Part shown: in pieces, positions 12,184-24,202 of the stretch | Position numbering within the stretch: position 1 is the first letter of the stretch | How the letters are laid out: each line of letters opens with the position of its first letter | Source: Paguma larvata | Taxonomy: Eukaryota > Chordata > Mammalia > Carnivora > Viverridae | DNA: 64,000 nucleotides | Direction: 5' to 3' | NCBI GenBank assembly: GCA_030068075.1 | Contig: CM057839.1 | Coordinates: 19,075,167-19,139,166, forward strand | The notes under the pieces: generated by a model | What the model was told of the DNA's origin: nothing | The model's input: the letters and a program-made list of their open reading frames with translations, nothing else | Database searches by the model: none | Program-made: the position numbers and the translations under genes

Positions 12184-12360
12184 GGGGCAACCGGGTGGCT
12201 CAAACATCTGACTTAAGTTCAGGTCATGATCTCATGGTTCAAAAGTTTGAGTCCTACATCGGGGTGTCTGCTGACAGCTCAGAGCCTGGGGACTGCTTCG
12301 GATTCTGTGTCTCCCTCTCTCTCTCTCAAAATTAACATTGAAAAATAAAAAATTAAAAAC
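12184..12360 (+). mobile_element. CAN-SINE in L1, second of a head-to-tail pair
   Basis: Head GGGGCAACCGGGTGGCTC with the same short deletion after the head as its neighbour, then CTCATGGTTC, a CT block and an AAAATAAAAAATTAAAAAC tail. Insertion into the A tail of the upstream SINE is the simplest explanation. Confidence 0.85.
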
Positions 12361-13368
12361 AAAGATAAAAGAGGACTCAAAAATCAAAACAGGACACCAC
12401 AGAAGTACAAAGAATTATAAGAGACTATTACGAAAAAGTGTATACTAGCAAATTGAACATCCTAGAAGAAATGGGTAAGTTCTTAGAAACATACAATCTC
12501 CAAGAATGAATTAGGAAGAAATAGAAAATCTGAACAAACTAATCACAAGTAATGAAATTGAATGGGTAATCAAAAACCTCCTGAGCCAAAGTCCAGTATC
12601 AAACGGCTTCACACGTGAGTACTATCAAACATTTAAAGAAGAGTTAATACCTATCTTTCTCAAACTACTCTAAAAATACAAGAGGAAGGAATACGTCAAA
12701 ATTTTTTCTATGAGGCCAACATTACCCTGATACCAAAAGCAAAAACACTGCAAAAAGAAAACTACAAGCCAATACCCCTGATTACTATAGATGCAAAAAT
12801 CTAGCAAAATATTAGCAAACTAAATTCAACCATACATTAGAAGGATCATTCATCATGATCAAGTAGTAGTATTCTGGGGATAAAGGATGGCTCAATATCA
12901 ATAAATCAATGTGGTATGCCACATTAATAAAGGATAAAACTATATAATCATCTCACCAGATGCAGAAAAAGCATTTGTAAAACTATCAGTTCATGATAAA
13001 AACTCTCAACCAAGTGGATCTCAACATATTTGAGTGCAAATGCTAACGTCAGCTAACATCATAAGATCACAAACTTCTAAGACCTTAGATCACAAACAAG
13101 ACAAAGATGTCCACTCTCACCACTTATATTCAATATAATACCCTAAGTCCTCACTGCAGAAGAAATAAAAGGCACTCGCATGGACAAGGGAGAAAACTTC
13201 CACTATTTGCAGATGACATAATGCTGTATATAGGAAACCTTAAAGCCTCCATCAGAAAACTATTAAAATAAATCAATTCAGTAAAGTTTCAGGATAGAAA
13301 AAAATCAATATGCCGAAATCCATTGCATTTCTATACAATAAAGTAGAAGAGAAATTAAAAATGATCCC

Positions 13369-13583
13369 GGGGGCTCCTGGGTGGCTCAGTCGGTTAAGCA
13401 GCCGACTTCAGCTCAGGTCATGATCTCACAGTCTGTGAGTTTGAGCCCTGCGTAGCGCGCTGTGCTGACGGCTCAGAGCCTCGAGTCTGCTTCAGATTCT
13501 GTATCTCCCTCTCTCTCTGCCCTTCCCTTGCTCACGCTCTCTCAAAAATAAAAAAATTAAAAGTAAAAAAAAAAAAAAAAAAA
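13369..13583 (+). mobile_element. CAN-SINE in L1
   Basis: Full-length copy close to the family consensus, with head GGGGCTCCTGGGTGGCTCAG and tail CTCAAAAATAAAAAAATTAA followed by a long A-run. L1 ORF2 sequence continues directly on both sides. Confidence 0.92.
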
Positions 13584-14451
13584 GATTCCATTTACAAATA
13601 CATTAAAAAGAATAAAGTGCCTAGCAGTAAATTTAATAAAGGAAATGAAAGACTGGTACACTGAAAACTTTAAGACAATGGCAAAAGAATTGAAAAGGAC
13701 AAAAATGGAAAGATATACCATCTTCATGGATAAGAATATTGTTAAAATGTCCGTATTTCCCCCAAACAACCTAGAGATTCAATGCAATCCCGATCAAAGT
13801 ACCAACAATATTTCTCACACATCTAGAATAATCCTAAAATCTGTATGGAAATACAGGAGGTCCAAGAAGCCAAAATGATTTTAACAAAAACAGTTGGAGG
13901 TGTCACAATACCAGATTTCAAGATATGTTACAAATTTATAGTAACCAAAATGGTATGATATCAGCACAAAAGGAGACACACAGATCAGGGAACAAGATTC
14001 AAAGGTGAGAAGAAAATCCACATTGATATGTTCAATTAATCTGTGACAAAAGAGTCAAGATTATAGAATGTGGGAAAGACTCCCTTCAGTAAATGGTGTT
14101 GGGATAAGAAACAGCTACATGCAAAAGGATGAAATCCGACTTTTTAAAATACCATATACAAAAATAAACTCAAAATGGATTCAAGACCTAAATGTAAGCT
14201 CTGAACCATCAAATTCCTATAAAACATATACATAGGCTGTAATCTTTTGGACAGTCATAGCGACATTTTTCTAGATATGTATCCTCAAGCAAGGGAAACA
14301 AAAGGAAAAATTCAAAAGTTTTTACACAGTGAAGGATCAAGACAAAAAGGCAGCCTACTAAAGGGAAGATAAATGCAAATGATATATTTAAGATTAATAT
14401 CCAAGAACATAGAACATACCCCTCTCACAAATAACCTAATAAAAAATGGGC

Positions 14452-14655
14452 AGGGATGCCTAGGTGGCTCAGTTAAGTGTCCAACTTCAGCTTCAGGTCA
14501 TGGTCTTGTGGTTCACGAGTTTGAACCCCACGTTGGCCTCTGTGCTGAAAGCTTGGAGCCTGCTTCAGATTCTGGGTCTCTTTCTCTGCCTCCCCCAACT
14601 CATGCTTTGTCTCTCTCAAAAATAAAAACATTAAAAATTTTTTTAAAAACGTAAA
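14452..14655 (+). mobile_element. CAN-SINE in L1
   Basis: The head is diverged (GGGATGCCTAGGTGGCTCAG) and a complete CT block and A tail follow. The L1 target AAAAAATGGGCAG is partly repeated after the element as AAAAAATGAACAG, consistent with a diverged target-site duplication. Confidence 0.88.
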
Positions 14656-15111
14656 AAAATGAACAGAGGACCTGAAAAGACATTTTTTCAAAGACAACAT
14701 GCAGATTGCCAGCAGACACAGGAAAAGATGTTTATCACTAATTAAGAAATACAAATCGAAACTACAATGAGATATTATCTCACACCAGTCAGAATGGCTA
14801 CCTTTAAGAAATATGAAAACAGCAAGAATTGGGGAGAATGTGGAGAAAAGCGAACCTTGGATATGGCTGGTGGAAATGTAAATTGGTACAACCACTTTGG
14901 AAACCACTATGAAGATTTTTCAGAATATTAATAAAAATACCATACTATTTATAGTAATTGTGCTGCTAGATATTTACTCAAAATAGAAATGCTAATTCTA
15001 AAAGATATATATGCTCTTATTGTAGCATATTTTCTATAATATGCTACTGAAGTGTCCATGGATAGATGAATGGATGAAGATGTGATAGACACACAAATAT
15101 TACTCAGCCAT

Positions 15112-15351
15112 AAAAAAGAATGAAATCTTGGGGTGTGTGGGTGGCTCAGTTGGTTAAGCAGCCAACTTTGGCTCAGGTCATGTTCTCGTGGTGAGTTTGA
15201 GCCCCATGTCGGGCTCTGTGCCGACAGCTCAGAGCCTGGAGCCTGCTTCACATTCTGTGTCTCCCTCTCTCTGCCCCTCCCCTACTCATGCTGTCTCTGT
15301 CTCAGAAATATTTAAAAAAAAAAAAAAAAAAAAAAAAAGAATGAAATCTTG
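15112..15351 (+). mobile_element. CAN-SINE with perfect 19-bp target-site duplication
   Basis: The element runs from about 15130 to a 24-base A-run. AAAAAAGAATGAAATCTTG is present at 15112-15130 and again at 15333-15351. The perfect duplication marks this as one of the younger insertions in the window. Confidence 0.95.
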
Positions 15352-15700
15352 CCATCAATGGCAACATGGAAGGATCTAGAGAGTATTATGCTAAGGAAAA
15401 TAAGAGAAGGATAAATAGTGTATGATTTCATTTATATGTGGAATCTAAAAAGCAAAGTAATGGAAAAAATAAACTCAATTACAGGCAAACCGATGGCTGC
15501 CAAAAGGAAGGGTAGGTGATGAGTAAAATAACGCGGATTCAGAGGTACTTCTAAGTTATAAAATAAGTGAGATGAAAAGCACATCACAGGGAATGTAGTA
15601 AAAAGTGTTGCAATGTTGTATGGAGACAGATGGTAACTAAGCAGAATTGTCCAATCAGTATGTTGCAACCCTAAAATATAATACTGTCAACTGAACTTCA

Positions 15701-18040
15701 ATATGAAGGATGTCTAAAGGGAGATTAAACTAGAAATAGAATATGCATCACTTTTATAAATTAATCGATTGAAACCCTAAAAGTGATAGCATATTTTGGT
15801 TGTGTGGGGTTCAGGCAAGAGGCAAAGGGGAAGATAAAGAGTTGCACCCTCAACTTTCATAGCAGGAGTCAAGGACAATGGACAAAACTATTATTAAAGA
15901 GCTCTATATGCTTATCTTTTTGAAATAAGGCCACTACCATCAGAAGAGTCAATAACAGATATAGTTAAATCAAGTTGCCTCTGCATACTCAAAGTTATAA
16001 AGGGAGTGGAAACATACTCAAAGTTATAAAGGGAGAGAATTTTGAAAGTAAATTCTTGAATACTGTTATTTTACATATTAAAAAACTTATAATTTTAAGT
16101 TTTCTGTGTTCTTTTATTGGAAACATTTAATAGTACTTCAAATAATCCTATATTTTTTTGTTTGCTCTGAAATTACCAATTATCACTGTTAGGATAGTAA
16201 GAAGGTCATATCTTTTGTTGGTCCTACAATGAGCCAAGGACATGACCCCAAACTCTTTCAATTCCCTCTCCAAATTAGTTAATCATCTTCACACTTTAAG
16301 AAAATTGTGCCATCTTTCTCCCTGGTAGTTTTATGAATGGCCTTGTGGCTCAATTAGCACCTCTATCCTCACTTAGTCCCCATTGGGGGGTAGAGGAGAA
16401 TTAAGCAAAGTCAAAAGCTAAGACCTCTGAGTTTGCCAATTCTTGTTTCAACCAAATGATTATGATTTGATTCTCTGCTTCCAGCTGCTGTAATGGCCCT
16501 TTTTACTAAATTTAATCAGTCAGACCTATCAATTAGCAGTTGATGTGAAAAAGGGAAACTGAAAGGAATCATTTGAGATCCACTAAAGCTAAACTCCTAT
16601 TCATTACAGGCTGCTTCTTCCTCACGGTCTCAGCTGGCATTCCATAAAGCATTAAATGACCTCTGTTTCTTCTCTTTTCACCAGTCAAGAATGATTTCTC
16701 TATAAATTTCCAGTAAATAAGCCGCAGTTTAGAAGAAACCAGGTAGAATTTATAGATCTAAGAATAAAATATATGCAGCAGTTTACCAAATGAGTGCCAG
16801 GTATATCCATATAAGACAACGCAATTTACTAAAATGGTTGCTTTCTTTTATGTAACAGAAGACGTTACATTGGCATATTGCTTCAAAGATATGACATTTT
16901 CTCAATGAAGGAGCCATTTCTTAAAAACATGGATTTTACTTAAAACTCTTACAGGTCATTTGTTTTGCTCACTGCAGAGGTAATTCTTGGGGTCAAACAC
17001 AGTGTGATTGTGATCAATGGCATTTTCAACTAATGTTGTAAAGTGCATTTCTGACACATTTCCAGTTGTTTCCATTTCATATAATAGCATCATGCACATT
17101 CAGCATAAGAACAGATTGCTCATTAAATGGGCTATCAATCTTTGGTTAGGTACATTTAAAAGATGTTGAGGAAATTGCATCCATAATGATGTAATTTCTC
17201 AACTGTTATGTTTCCTCTTCCTTGTAGTGCTACTAGTATTGAAATTGGCAGAGCATTTGCATGGTCCAGATAGTATCCCGTAAGATAGGATCCCTCAAAC
17301 TGAAGAAATCACACGTAGCATGTTTATAAACTGATACACGACTCAAGGAGAGATTTTGACATTCACTATTAATGTGCATTTTATCAAAACTCCATTAAGG
17401 AGTCACGATGTAACATAAAATAGTGAAGCTTATTAGAGCTAAAAAAAATCATTGTAAAATGATAGATACATCTTAAACTATGTAGTTCCAGTTATTCATT
17501 TATTGAGCTTAATTCATAGCATAATAGTTAATAGAAATGACTTGTGTAAGGGTGTCTGGAATATTGGCTCTACAGTGTGGACAATCAGTTGGTATCATCT
17601 GTAATAAAGGAATAATTTACCTACATCACAGATTGAAATATTAAAGGAGTAATATCTAACACCATGGCAACCATGTAGCACAGCACATAAATTATCTAAG
17701 TGTATGCTCGTATTCTTTCTTCATACATTTATTCAATAGTTACTGTGAATCTACCATGCAACGTTTTATAAAAATTTCAGACATTTCAAGAATCTCAAGA
17801 CATGTTTGAGAACATTATAGATTTCAGAAGGAACCAAGTATTCATGAAGTAACAATTGTGTATAAGAAAGATGTTTCAGGTATGTACAAATGTCTAAGAT
17901 GTAATGCCAAATAGAAACTATTGCTGTTTATCATCTAAGTGAATAGAAATATAGCAAATATGGAAAGAGGTTAAGGGGTGAAAAAGCAACACATGGCAGG
18001 GGTATTTAAATAAGGTAATAATGACTTAGTTGTTTCTGTG
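15701..18040. other. Unique AT-rich DNA, no gene seen
   Basis: About 2.3 kb with no recognisable repeat and no open frame of interest. A 22-base phrase (ACATACTCAAAGTTATAAAGGG) is nearly duplicated around 15985-16035. It may hold conserved non-coding sequence, which only a cross-species alignment could show. Confidence 0.5.
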
Positions 18041-18194
18041 TCTCATTTCACCATTTCTCAAAAATGACTTATCCACTGTGTCTTTAATGAAGGTTCCCAG
18101 GAACCTAGAAAAAAAATTGGATAAATTCCTAAAAAAAATAACCTACAAAGACTAACTCGTGAACAAATAGAAAATCTGAGAACAACTAATAAGG

Positions 18195-18425
18195 AGATTG
18201 AATCAGTAATGGAAAACATTCCAAAAGTCCAGGACCTGATGGCTTCACTGGTGAATTCTACTATACATTTTAAGAAGAATGTCAATCTTAAATGCTCCTA
18301 AAAGTATAAGAAGATTGTATCAGTAATGGAAAACATTCCAAAAGTCCAGGACCTGATGGCTTCACTGGTGAATTCTACTATACATTTTAAGAATGTCAAT
18401 CTTAAATGCTCCTAAAAGTATAAAC
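18195..18425 (+). repeat. Tandem duplication inside L1, units 117 and about 114 bp
   Basis: The block beginning AGATTGAATCAGTAATGG at 18195 recurs at 18312 as AGATTGTATCAGTAATGG and continues through CTCCTAAAAGTATAA. The copies differ by one AAG triplet and few substitutions, so the duplication is much younger than the L1 itself. Confidence 0.95.
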
Positions 18426-19733
18426 TTTCATGTTCATTTCATAAGGCCAGCACTAGGCTGATACCAACATCAAAGACACAAGAAAATTATAAGCCAGTAC
18501 CGTGGTGAACATGCAAAACTCTTCAGCGAATTATCATCAGACTGAACTTAACCCGAGATTAAAAGTATCATATACCATAATAAGTGGGATTAGTTTCAGG
18601 GATTAAAATGATGATCCACAAAATCAAATTGATACACATTCATGAGAAGGATTAAAAATGATAGCATCTCAATAGATGCAGAAAAATTTGCTAAAATTCA
18701 ACATCCATTTATGGTTTAAAAAACCTCAACAAAGTATGTATAGAGTGAATGTACTCCAACAGAATAACGGCCATATATGACAAGCCCACAACTAATACAT
18801 ACTTAACTGTGAAAAGCTCAAAGCTTTTTCTCTAAGATCAGGAACAAGAAAAGGATGCTTATTTTCACCACTTTTATTCAGCACATACTGGAAGTCCTAC
18901 CCAAAGCAATTAGGCAAGAAAAAGAAAAGAAATCCAAACTGGGAAGCAAGTATTGTCACTATTTGTAGAGGACTTACAGGCATACTCCTTTTTATTGCAC
19001 TTCAATCTAATGTGCCTCATAGATATTACATTTTTTACACTTTGAAGGTTTGGGACAACCCTGCATGAAGCAAGCACGGTTTTTCTCACTTTGTCACATT
19101 TTGGTAATTTTTGAAGCATTTTAAAGTTTTTAACACATTTGTTATGGTCAATGATCAGTGATCACTGATGTTATAATAGTTTGGGGGCACCACAAACTGC
19201 ACACGGTACGATGGGAAACATAATACTATATGTATTCTGACTCTCCACCAACTGGCAGTTCCAGCTCTCTCCCTCTCCTCAGGCTTCCCTGTGTCCTGAG
19301 ACCCTATAATATTGAAATCAGGCCAATTAATAACCCTACAACGGCCTCTAAGTGTTCAACTGAAAGGAAGAGTTACACCTATCTCCCCTTAAATCAAAAG
19401 TTAGAATTAAGTTTAGGGAGGAAAACATGTTGAAATTTCAGATTGACACAAGAGGCCTAGCTTTCATTCTAACAGTTGGCTAACTTCTGGATACGAAGGA
19501 AGGAAAAGTTTTTGTGAGAAATTAGGAGTGCCATTTCAGTAAACAAATGAATGATAAGGTGAAAAATTCTTATTGCTGGTAAGAGAAAGTTTTAATGGTC
19601 TGGATGGAAGATAAAACCAGCTACAATATTCCCTTAAACCAAAGCATAATCCAGAGAAAGGCCCTAACTCCCTTTAATTTTATGAAGACAGAGGACAAAG
19701 CTACAGAAGTTTGAAATTAATAGAAGTTGGTTC

Positions 19734-20950
19734 ATGAGTTTTAGAAAAAACCATCTCCATAACATAAAGGTGCAAGGTGAAGCAGCAAATGCTAATACTG
19801 AAGCTGCAGCAAGTTATCCAGAAGATCTAGCTAAAATGAGCAATGAACATGGCTACACTAAAGAGTTTTTCAATGTAGATGAGGCAGCCTTCTGTTGGAA
19901 GATGCCCTCTAGGACTTTCACAATGAAAGAGGAGATGTCAATACGTGGCTTCAAAGCTCCAAAGGACTGGCTGACTGTTAGGAGTTAATGCAGCTGGTGA
20001 CTTTAAATTGCAGCCAATGGTGCTCATTTGCTATTCTGAAAATCCTAAGGCCCTTAAGAATTATCCTAGATCTACTTTGCCAATGCCCTATAAATAAAAC
20101 AAAGCTTGAATGACAGCACATTTGTTTACAACATGGTTTACTGAATATTTTAAGCTCACTGATAAAATCTACTGCTCGGTAAAAAGGTTCCTTTTAAAAT
20201 ATTACTGCTTATTGACAATCCACCTGGTCACCTAAGGTCTTTGATGGAAATGAACTAAGAGATTAATGTTTTCATGCCTAACACAACATCCATTCTGCAG
20301 TTCATTGATCAAGGAGTAATTCTGACTTTCAAATCTCATTTAAGAATTTTGTTAGGCTAGAGCTGCCATAGACAGTGATTCCTCTGATGGACCCGGGCAA
20401 AGTTAAATGAAAAACCTTGAAAGGATTCACCATTCTAGATATCATTAATTGTGATTTACGGGAAGAGGTCAAGTATCAGTATTAATGAAAGTTTCAAAGA
20501 ATTCAATTCCAGTCTTCATGGATGACTTAGATGTGTTCAGGACTTCTGTGTAGGAAGTTAACTGCAGACACGGTGGAATTAGCAGAAAAACTAGAATTCT
20601 AAGTGGAGCCTGAAGAGGTGACAGAATTGCTGCATTCTCATGATGAAACTAACAGTAGTTGCTGCTGCTTACAGATGAGCAATGGAGAAGTGACTTCTTA
20701 AAATGAAATCTACTCCTGGTGAAAATGCCAGAAAGACTGTTGAAATGACAAGGGCTTTAGAATATAACTGTAGTTGGTAAAGCAGTACCAGGGTTTGAGA
20801 GGATTCACTCCAATTTTGAAAGGAGTTCTACTGGAAGAGTCAATCAAGGAGACAAATGCTGTTTTTATAAGGAATTGGCACAGCCACTCCAGGCTTCAGA
20901 AACCACCACCCTAATCAGTCGGCAGCCAAGAGCACTGAGGCAAGACTCTC
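19734..20950 (+). pseudogene. Tigger transposase remnant
   Basis: The longest piece (19734-19988, 84 aa) contains SYPEDLAKM, FNVDEAAFCWKMPSRTF and GFKAPKDWLTV, which match the start of the DDE catalytic domain of Tigger/pogo transposases; the first catalytic Asp is the D of NVDE. In other frames the second Asp region (IDNPPGH, about 20212-20232) and the third (FIDQGVI, about 20301-20321) are still readable. An intact transposase is about 450-500 residues with an N-terminal CENP-B-like DNA-binding domain; here that domain and the linking frames are lost to stops and indels. No evidence of host domestication. Confidence 0.8.
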
Positions 20951-21020
20951 TACCAGCAAAAAGATTATGAACTGACTTCTTGCATGGGTATAATTTTTTA
21001 ACAAAATTTTTAAAATCTTT

Positions 21021-21209
21021 TTTAAAGTTTATTTGAGAGAGACTGAGTGTAAGTGAGGGAAGGACAGAGAGAAAGAGATGAATCCCAAGCAGGCTCCACC
21101 TTGCCAGTCAGGGCCCAGCATGTGGCTTGAACTCATGAAACTGTGAGATCATGACCTGAGCCCAAACCAAGAGTTGGACACTTAACCAACTGAACCACCC
21201 AGATGCCCC
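21021..21209 (-). mobile_element. CAN-SINE inserted in the Tigger element
   Basis: Minus-strand SINE from TTTAAAGTTTATTTGAGAGA to the head complement ending CACCCAGATGCCCC. Tigger-like sequence continues on the right, so it post-dates the transposon. Confidence 0.88.
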
Positions 21210-21380
21210 AACAAAAAAGTATTTTTAATTAGAGTATGTACATTGTGTTTTTTGACATATTGCTATTGCACACTTAATAGACTACAGTATAAACTTTCAT
21301 ATGCAGTGAGAAACCAAAAAGTTCATTTGATGCACTTTATTGCAGTGGTCTGGAACCAAACCTGATAACTAGGAAGTAAC

Positions 21381-21852
21381 AGGGAGTTACTCAGATCAGA
21401 GGGCTAAAGGCTATCAGCAGAAGGGGGAGATACTCCACACAGGAGCCAGCTGGAGTCTGCTTGGTGATGAACACTCAAGATACCCTAAGTTTATCTTCAG
21501 ATGATAGTAAGTCCTCTTCCTATAGGTGGATATTCCCACCATTTGTTGAATATCTGATACATGCACTTGCATGCTGATATGCTAAGAATGCACAGTTGAA
21601 CTAAAGTTCTTAACACAAAACACGTACGTTCCTTAATGTATCAAACTCCCTACCCAGTTCCCCCAACACACTGAATAAAAGCTTCCTACACTAACCCCAA
21701 AGACAGACAAGTGCTTTGAAAACTATCTCCTGGTCTCACTTGCCTCAAGTAATGAAAACCATTTGCTCAAACCAAAAAACTGAGGCTGATCTACTGGCTA
21801 AGGCACCCCAAGCAATGAGCCCTTTGCATTCAGTAACAAACTCCTGTTATTT
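21381..21852. repeat. LTR-like or unclassified insert between Tigger and resumed L1
   Basis: A 470-bp segment foreign to both L1 and Tigger. It has an AATAAA at about 21675 (CTGAATAAAAGCTTCC) and C-rich stretches as in a retroviral LTR. I see no clear TG...CA ends or target duplication, so the assignment is tentative. Confidence 0.35.
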
Positions 21853-22556
21853 TTGAGATATTTTACGTAGAGAACACTCTAAAGACTCTACCCAAACTGA
21901 GAATTAAGCAACAGATTTTGTAAAGTTGCAGGATACAAAATCAATATATAAAGATCTGTTGCATCTGTATACTATCAGAGAAATTAAGAGAGCAATCTTG
22001 TTTCAATTGCATTTTCCAAGATAAAATGCCTAGGAACAAATTTAACCAGGGAGGTGAAAGACCCATACACTGAAAGTTGTAAAACACTAATTAGAGAAGG
22101 TGAACAAAGAAATGGAAAGATATCCATGCTGATGAGTTGAAAGAATATTGTTACAATGTCCATACTACATAAAGCAATCTATAGATTCAATGAAATTCTT
22201 ACCAAAATTCTAATAGGATTTTTCACAGAAATATAATTCTAAAATTTATATGGAACCACCAAAAAACCCAAAGTAGCCAATATAATTTTGAAAAAGAGAA
22301 GCTGAAGGCAGTCTCTGAATATTATATTACAAAGCAGTAGTAATCAAAACTGTATGGTAATGGTGTAAAAATAGACACACTGATCAATGGAACAGAGTCC
22401 AAAAATAAAACTGCATGTATGGCCAATTTATGACAAAAGAGTCAAAAATATACTTGGAAAAAGATCTTTAAGTTGGGAAATTGGACAACTAAATGCGTAA
22501 GAATGAAACTGGACTATTACCTTGTACCACAAGTAAAAATAAACTAAAAATAAACC

Positions 22557-22949
22557 TTCCACTGTATATCTGCTCTGGGTATGTTTAATGCCATCATGTT
22601 TCAGCCAGTCTGCTCTTTAAGACCAAAAAGGGCATATATGGTAAGCCCTGAATTCTATTCAAACACCTGGGCAAATTGCTATTCATGCCTGTTCCCTTGC
22701 AGATACCCAGGATTCTCTTCCATTCAAATTATACACAAGAGATGGTTTCAGGATCTTAAACCTCAAAGCCTTTAAAAAATCTCTTCACCTGAAATAATTT
22801 CCAGCTTTAGTGTCCAACAGTTACTTCAGTACCTAGTGTCTCTATGACCACAAACATGCCTTTATTGTTTCATGTGTTATTCTTGTGTAACATGTATCAC
22901 TTCTGTGTCTTATTTCTCAACTAGATCACAGCATGCATTTTGGAAGACT
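22557..22949. other. Unique DNA, no gene seen
   Basis: The frames at 22581-22775 and 22872-23072 show no domain; the second runs through a MIR. Confidence 0.5.
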
Positions 22950-23085
22950 CTGCAGCATGATGCAAAAAGCACTGTCTTTGGAACCAGAAACATGCCATTG
23001 TACTTGCTGAGTGACCTTCAGCAAGTGATTAGATATCTTGGAGTCTCAGTGTCCTCTTATTTAAAAGAATGAGGACATCCATCTC
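22950..23085 (+). mobile_element. MIR SINE relic
   Basis: The core pattern TGAGTGACCTTCAGCAAGTG followed by a CTCAGTGTCCTCTTATTTAA-like segment matches the MIR consensus order. It is an ancient, immobile mammalian SINE. Confidence 0.7.
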
Positions 23086-24200
23086 TACATTTAGAAGGCC
23101 TAGGATAGCCTGCATTTTTTAAGGGCTCAGTATTTATCTCATTCTTTGAGATCAATGACCATATCTTGTGTTCCATTTATTCTCCATAGTACAGTCTTGC
23201 CATTACTTTGAAACTCAAACATGCGGAATTGATTTTAAGGAAATGTGACTCACTAAAGCATGGCAAAGGAATGGAGCATTCTGATATATAACGTGTAGCA
23301 ATGTCCTACTGCTGATTACAGGGAAGCAACATCGACCACTAGACTGCATGGTGCCCATCAATCAGAAATGGGCTGAATTGACTAGATCAAAAACATTAGG
23401 CAGCCAATGAGGAAAAAGGCAGAACATTAAACAAATTTAGGTTTTGCCAGCAGTATTTCAAGTCTCCAACTAGAGGACAAATTACAAGTATTCTCACTGG
23501 CGAAAGGACTTTAAGTCATGTAGTTGCCTTTTAAGCCTCATTTATTCATCCAGGTTGTGCAGTCAATGATAATACCATTGTAGGAAGAGAAATGCACATC
23601 TTTAAAAGCTGAAGTACATTTGAATGAAAATAAAATGGAGCTTTGCCTTATACATAACACCTTTCTTGATTCAGATCATGCTTCTCACTCCTAGATTATT
23701 CATTTGTGTGCTTGAAACGCTCAACTGGAAGGGGGTATTTGTGATGCTGGAGACATTGAGAAGTGATATAATTAGGATGTGAGGCAAAACTATTTTGATG
23801 TAGGGTTCGGTTCTCCCAAGCAAGAGGAATTGTTCTGGATGCCAACAAGAGATTTTCCCCTCCATTTTACCCATACTGCCTGGGAAAAATCACTTGTTTG
23901 ACAATTACAGGTGGAGCCCACTGGTGATCAACAGCAAATACTGACAACTCGTCACTAGACATCCAACTGCAGTTTTTCTCCTCCCTTTCCAGTACTGATT
24001 GCTGTAGAATTTGACTTAGGTTTTTAGAATAAAGAGAACTGTATGTTAGGTTGGAAAATAAACATGAACTCTTTTGTATTTTAAGATGTTTTTAAAATAC
24101 CCATAGTCCAAGATTATACACGTTGCAAATACCTCACATTCTTCTCACTCACGCATCCCTGAGGCATATCAGTTAGAATATGTTCTTTAGGGAATATCTT
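23086..24200. other. Unique DNA, no gene seen
   Basis: No repeat or gene recognised. The minus-strand 67-aa frame at 23671-23874 has no visible domain. Confidence 0.5.
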
Positions 24201-24202
24201 AT

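Larger units (their letters stand above)
10436..15700 (+). mobile_element. Old LINE-1 with deleted centre and five SINE insertions
   Basis: Starts with an L1 5' region (about 10440-11185) containing phrases such as CTGAACTCACCTCCTCCATG. At about 11190 it jumps directly to mid-ORF2 (CAATTGTAAATACCTATGCA), so ORF1 and the ORF2 endonuclease part are missing. ORF2 then runs, with many stops and shifts, through the RT active site (F-A-D-D codons at about 13206-13217) to the C-terminus and 3' end near 15700. Longest in-frame pieces are about 70-80 codons (11627-11839, 13645-13878). Five plus-strand SINEs at 11987, 12184, 13369, 14452 and 15130 break it up. It is inactive. Confidence 0.85.
18977..21380 (+). 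mobile_element. Tigger (pogo/Tc1-like) DNA transposon, nearly full length
   Basis: The left end reads CAGGCATACTCCTTTTTATT right after a TA dinucleotide, as expected for this superfamily. The right end near 21330-21380 carries the TTTATTGCAGTGGTCTGGAA segment seen in Tigger inverted-repeat regions. Between them lies a degraded transposase gene. A SINE (21021-21209) sits near the right end. The element is immobile: its reading frame is broken in many places. Confidence 0.82.
18041..22556 (+). mobile_element. LINE-1 ORF2 relic split by a Tigger transposon and LTR-like DNA
   Basis: L1 ORF2 sequence runs 18041-18974 up to the RT active-site region (ACTATTTGTAGAGGAC). It resumes at about 21853 (GATATTTTACGTAGAGAACAC) and continues to about 22556. 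The gap holds a Tigger element (18977-21380) and about 470 bp of LTR-like DNA. A 117-bp tandem duplication sits in the left part. Frames are heavily broken. Confidence 0.8.

Noticed and set aside
19734..19988. Possible domesticated transposase gene
   Set aside because: Only 84 codons are open, the N-terminal DNA-binding domain is lost, and the rest is in several frames; it is a relic.
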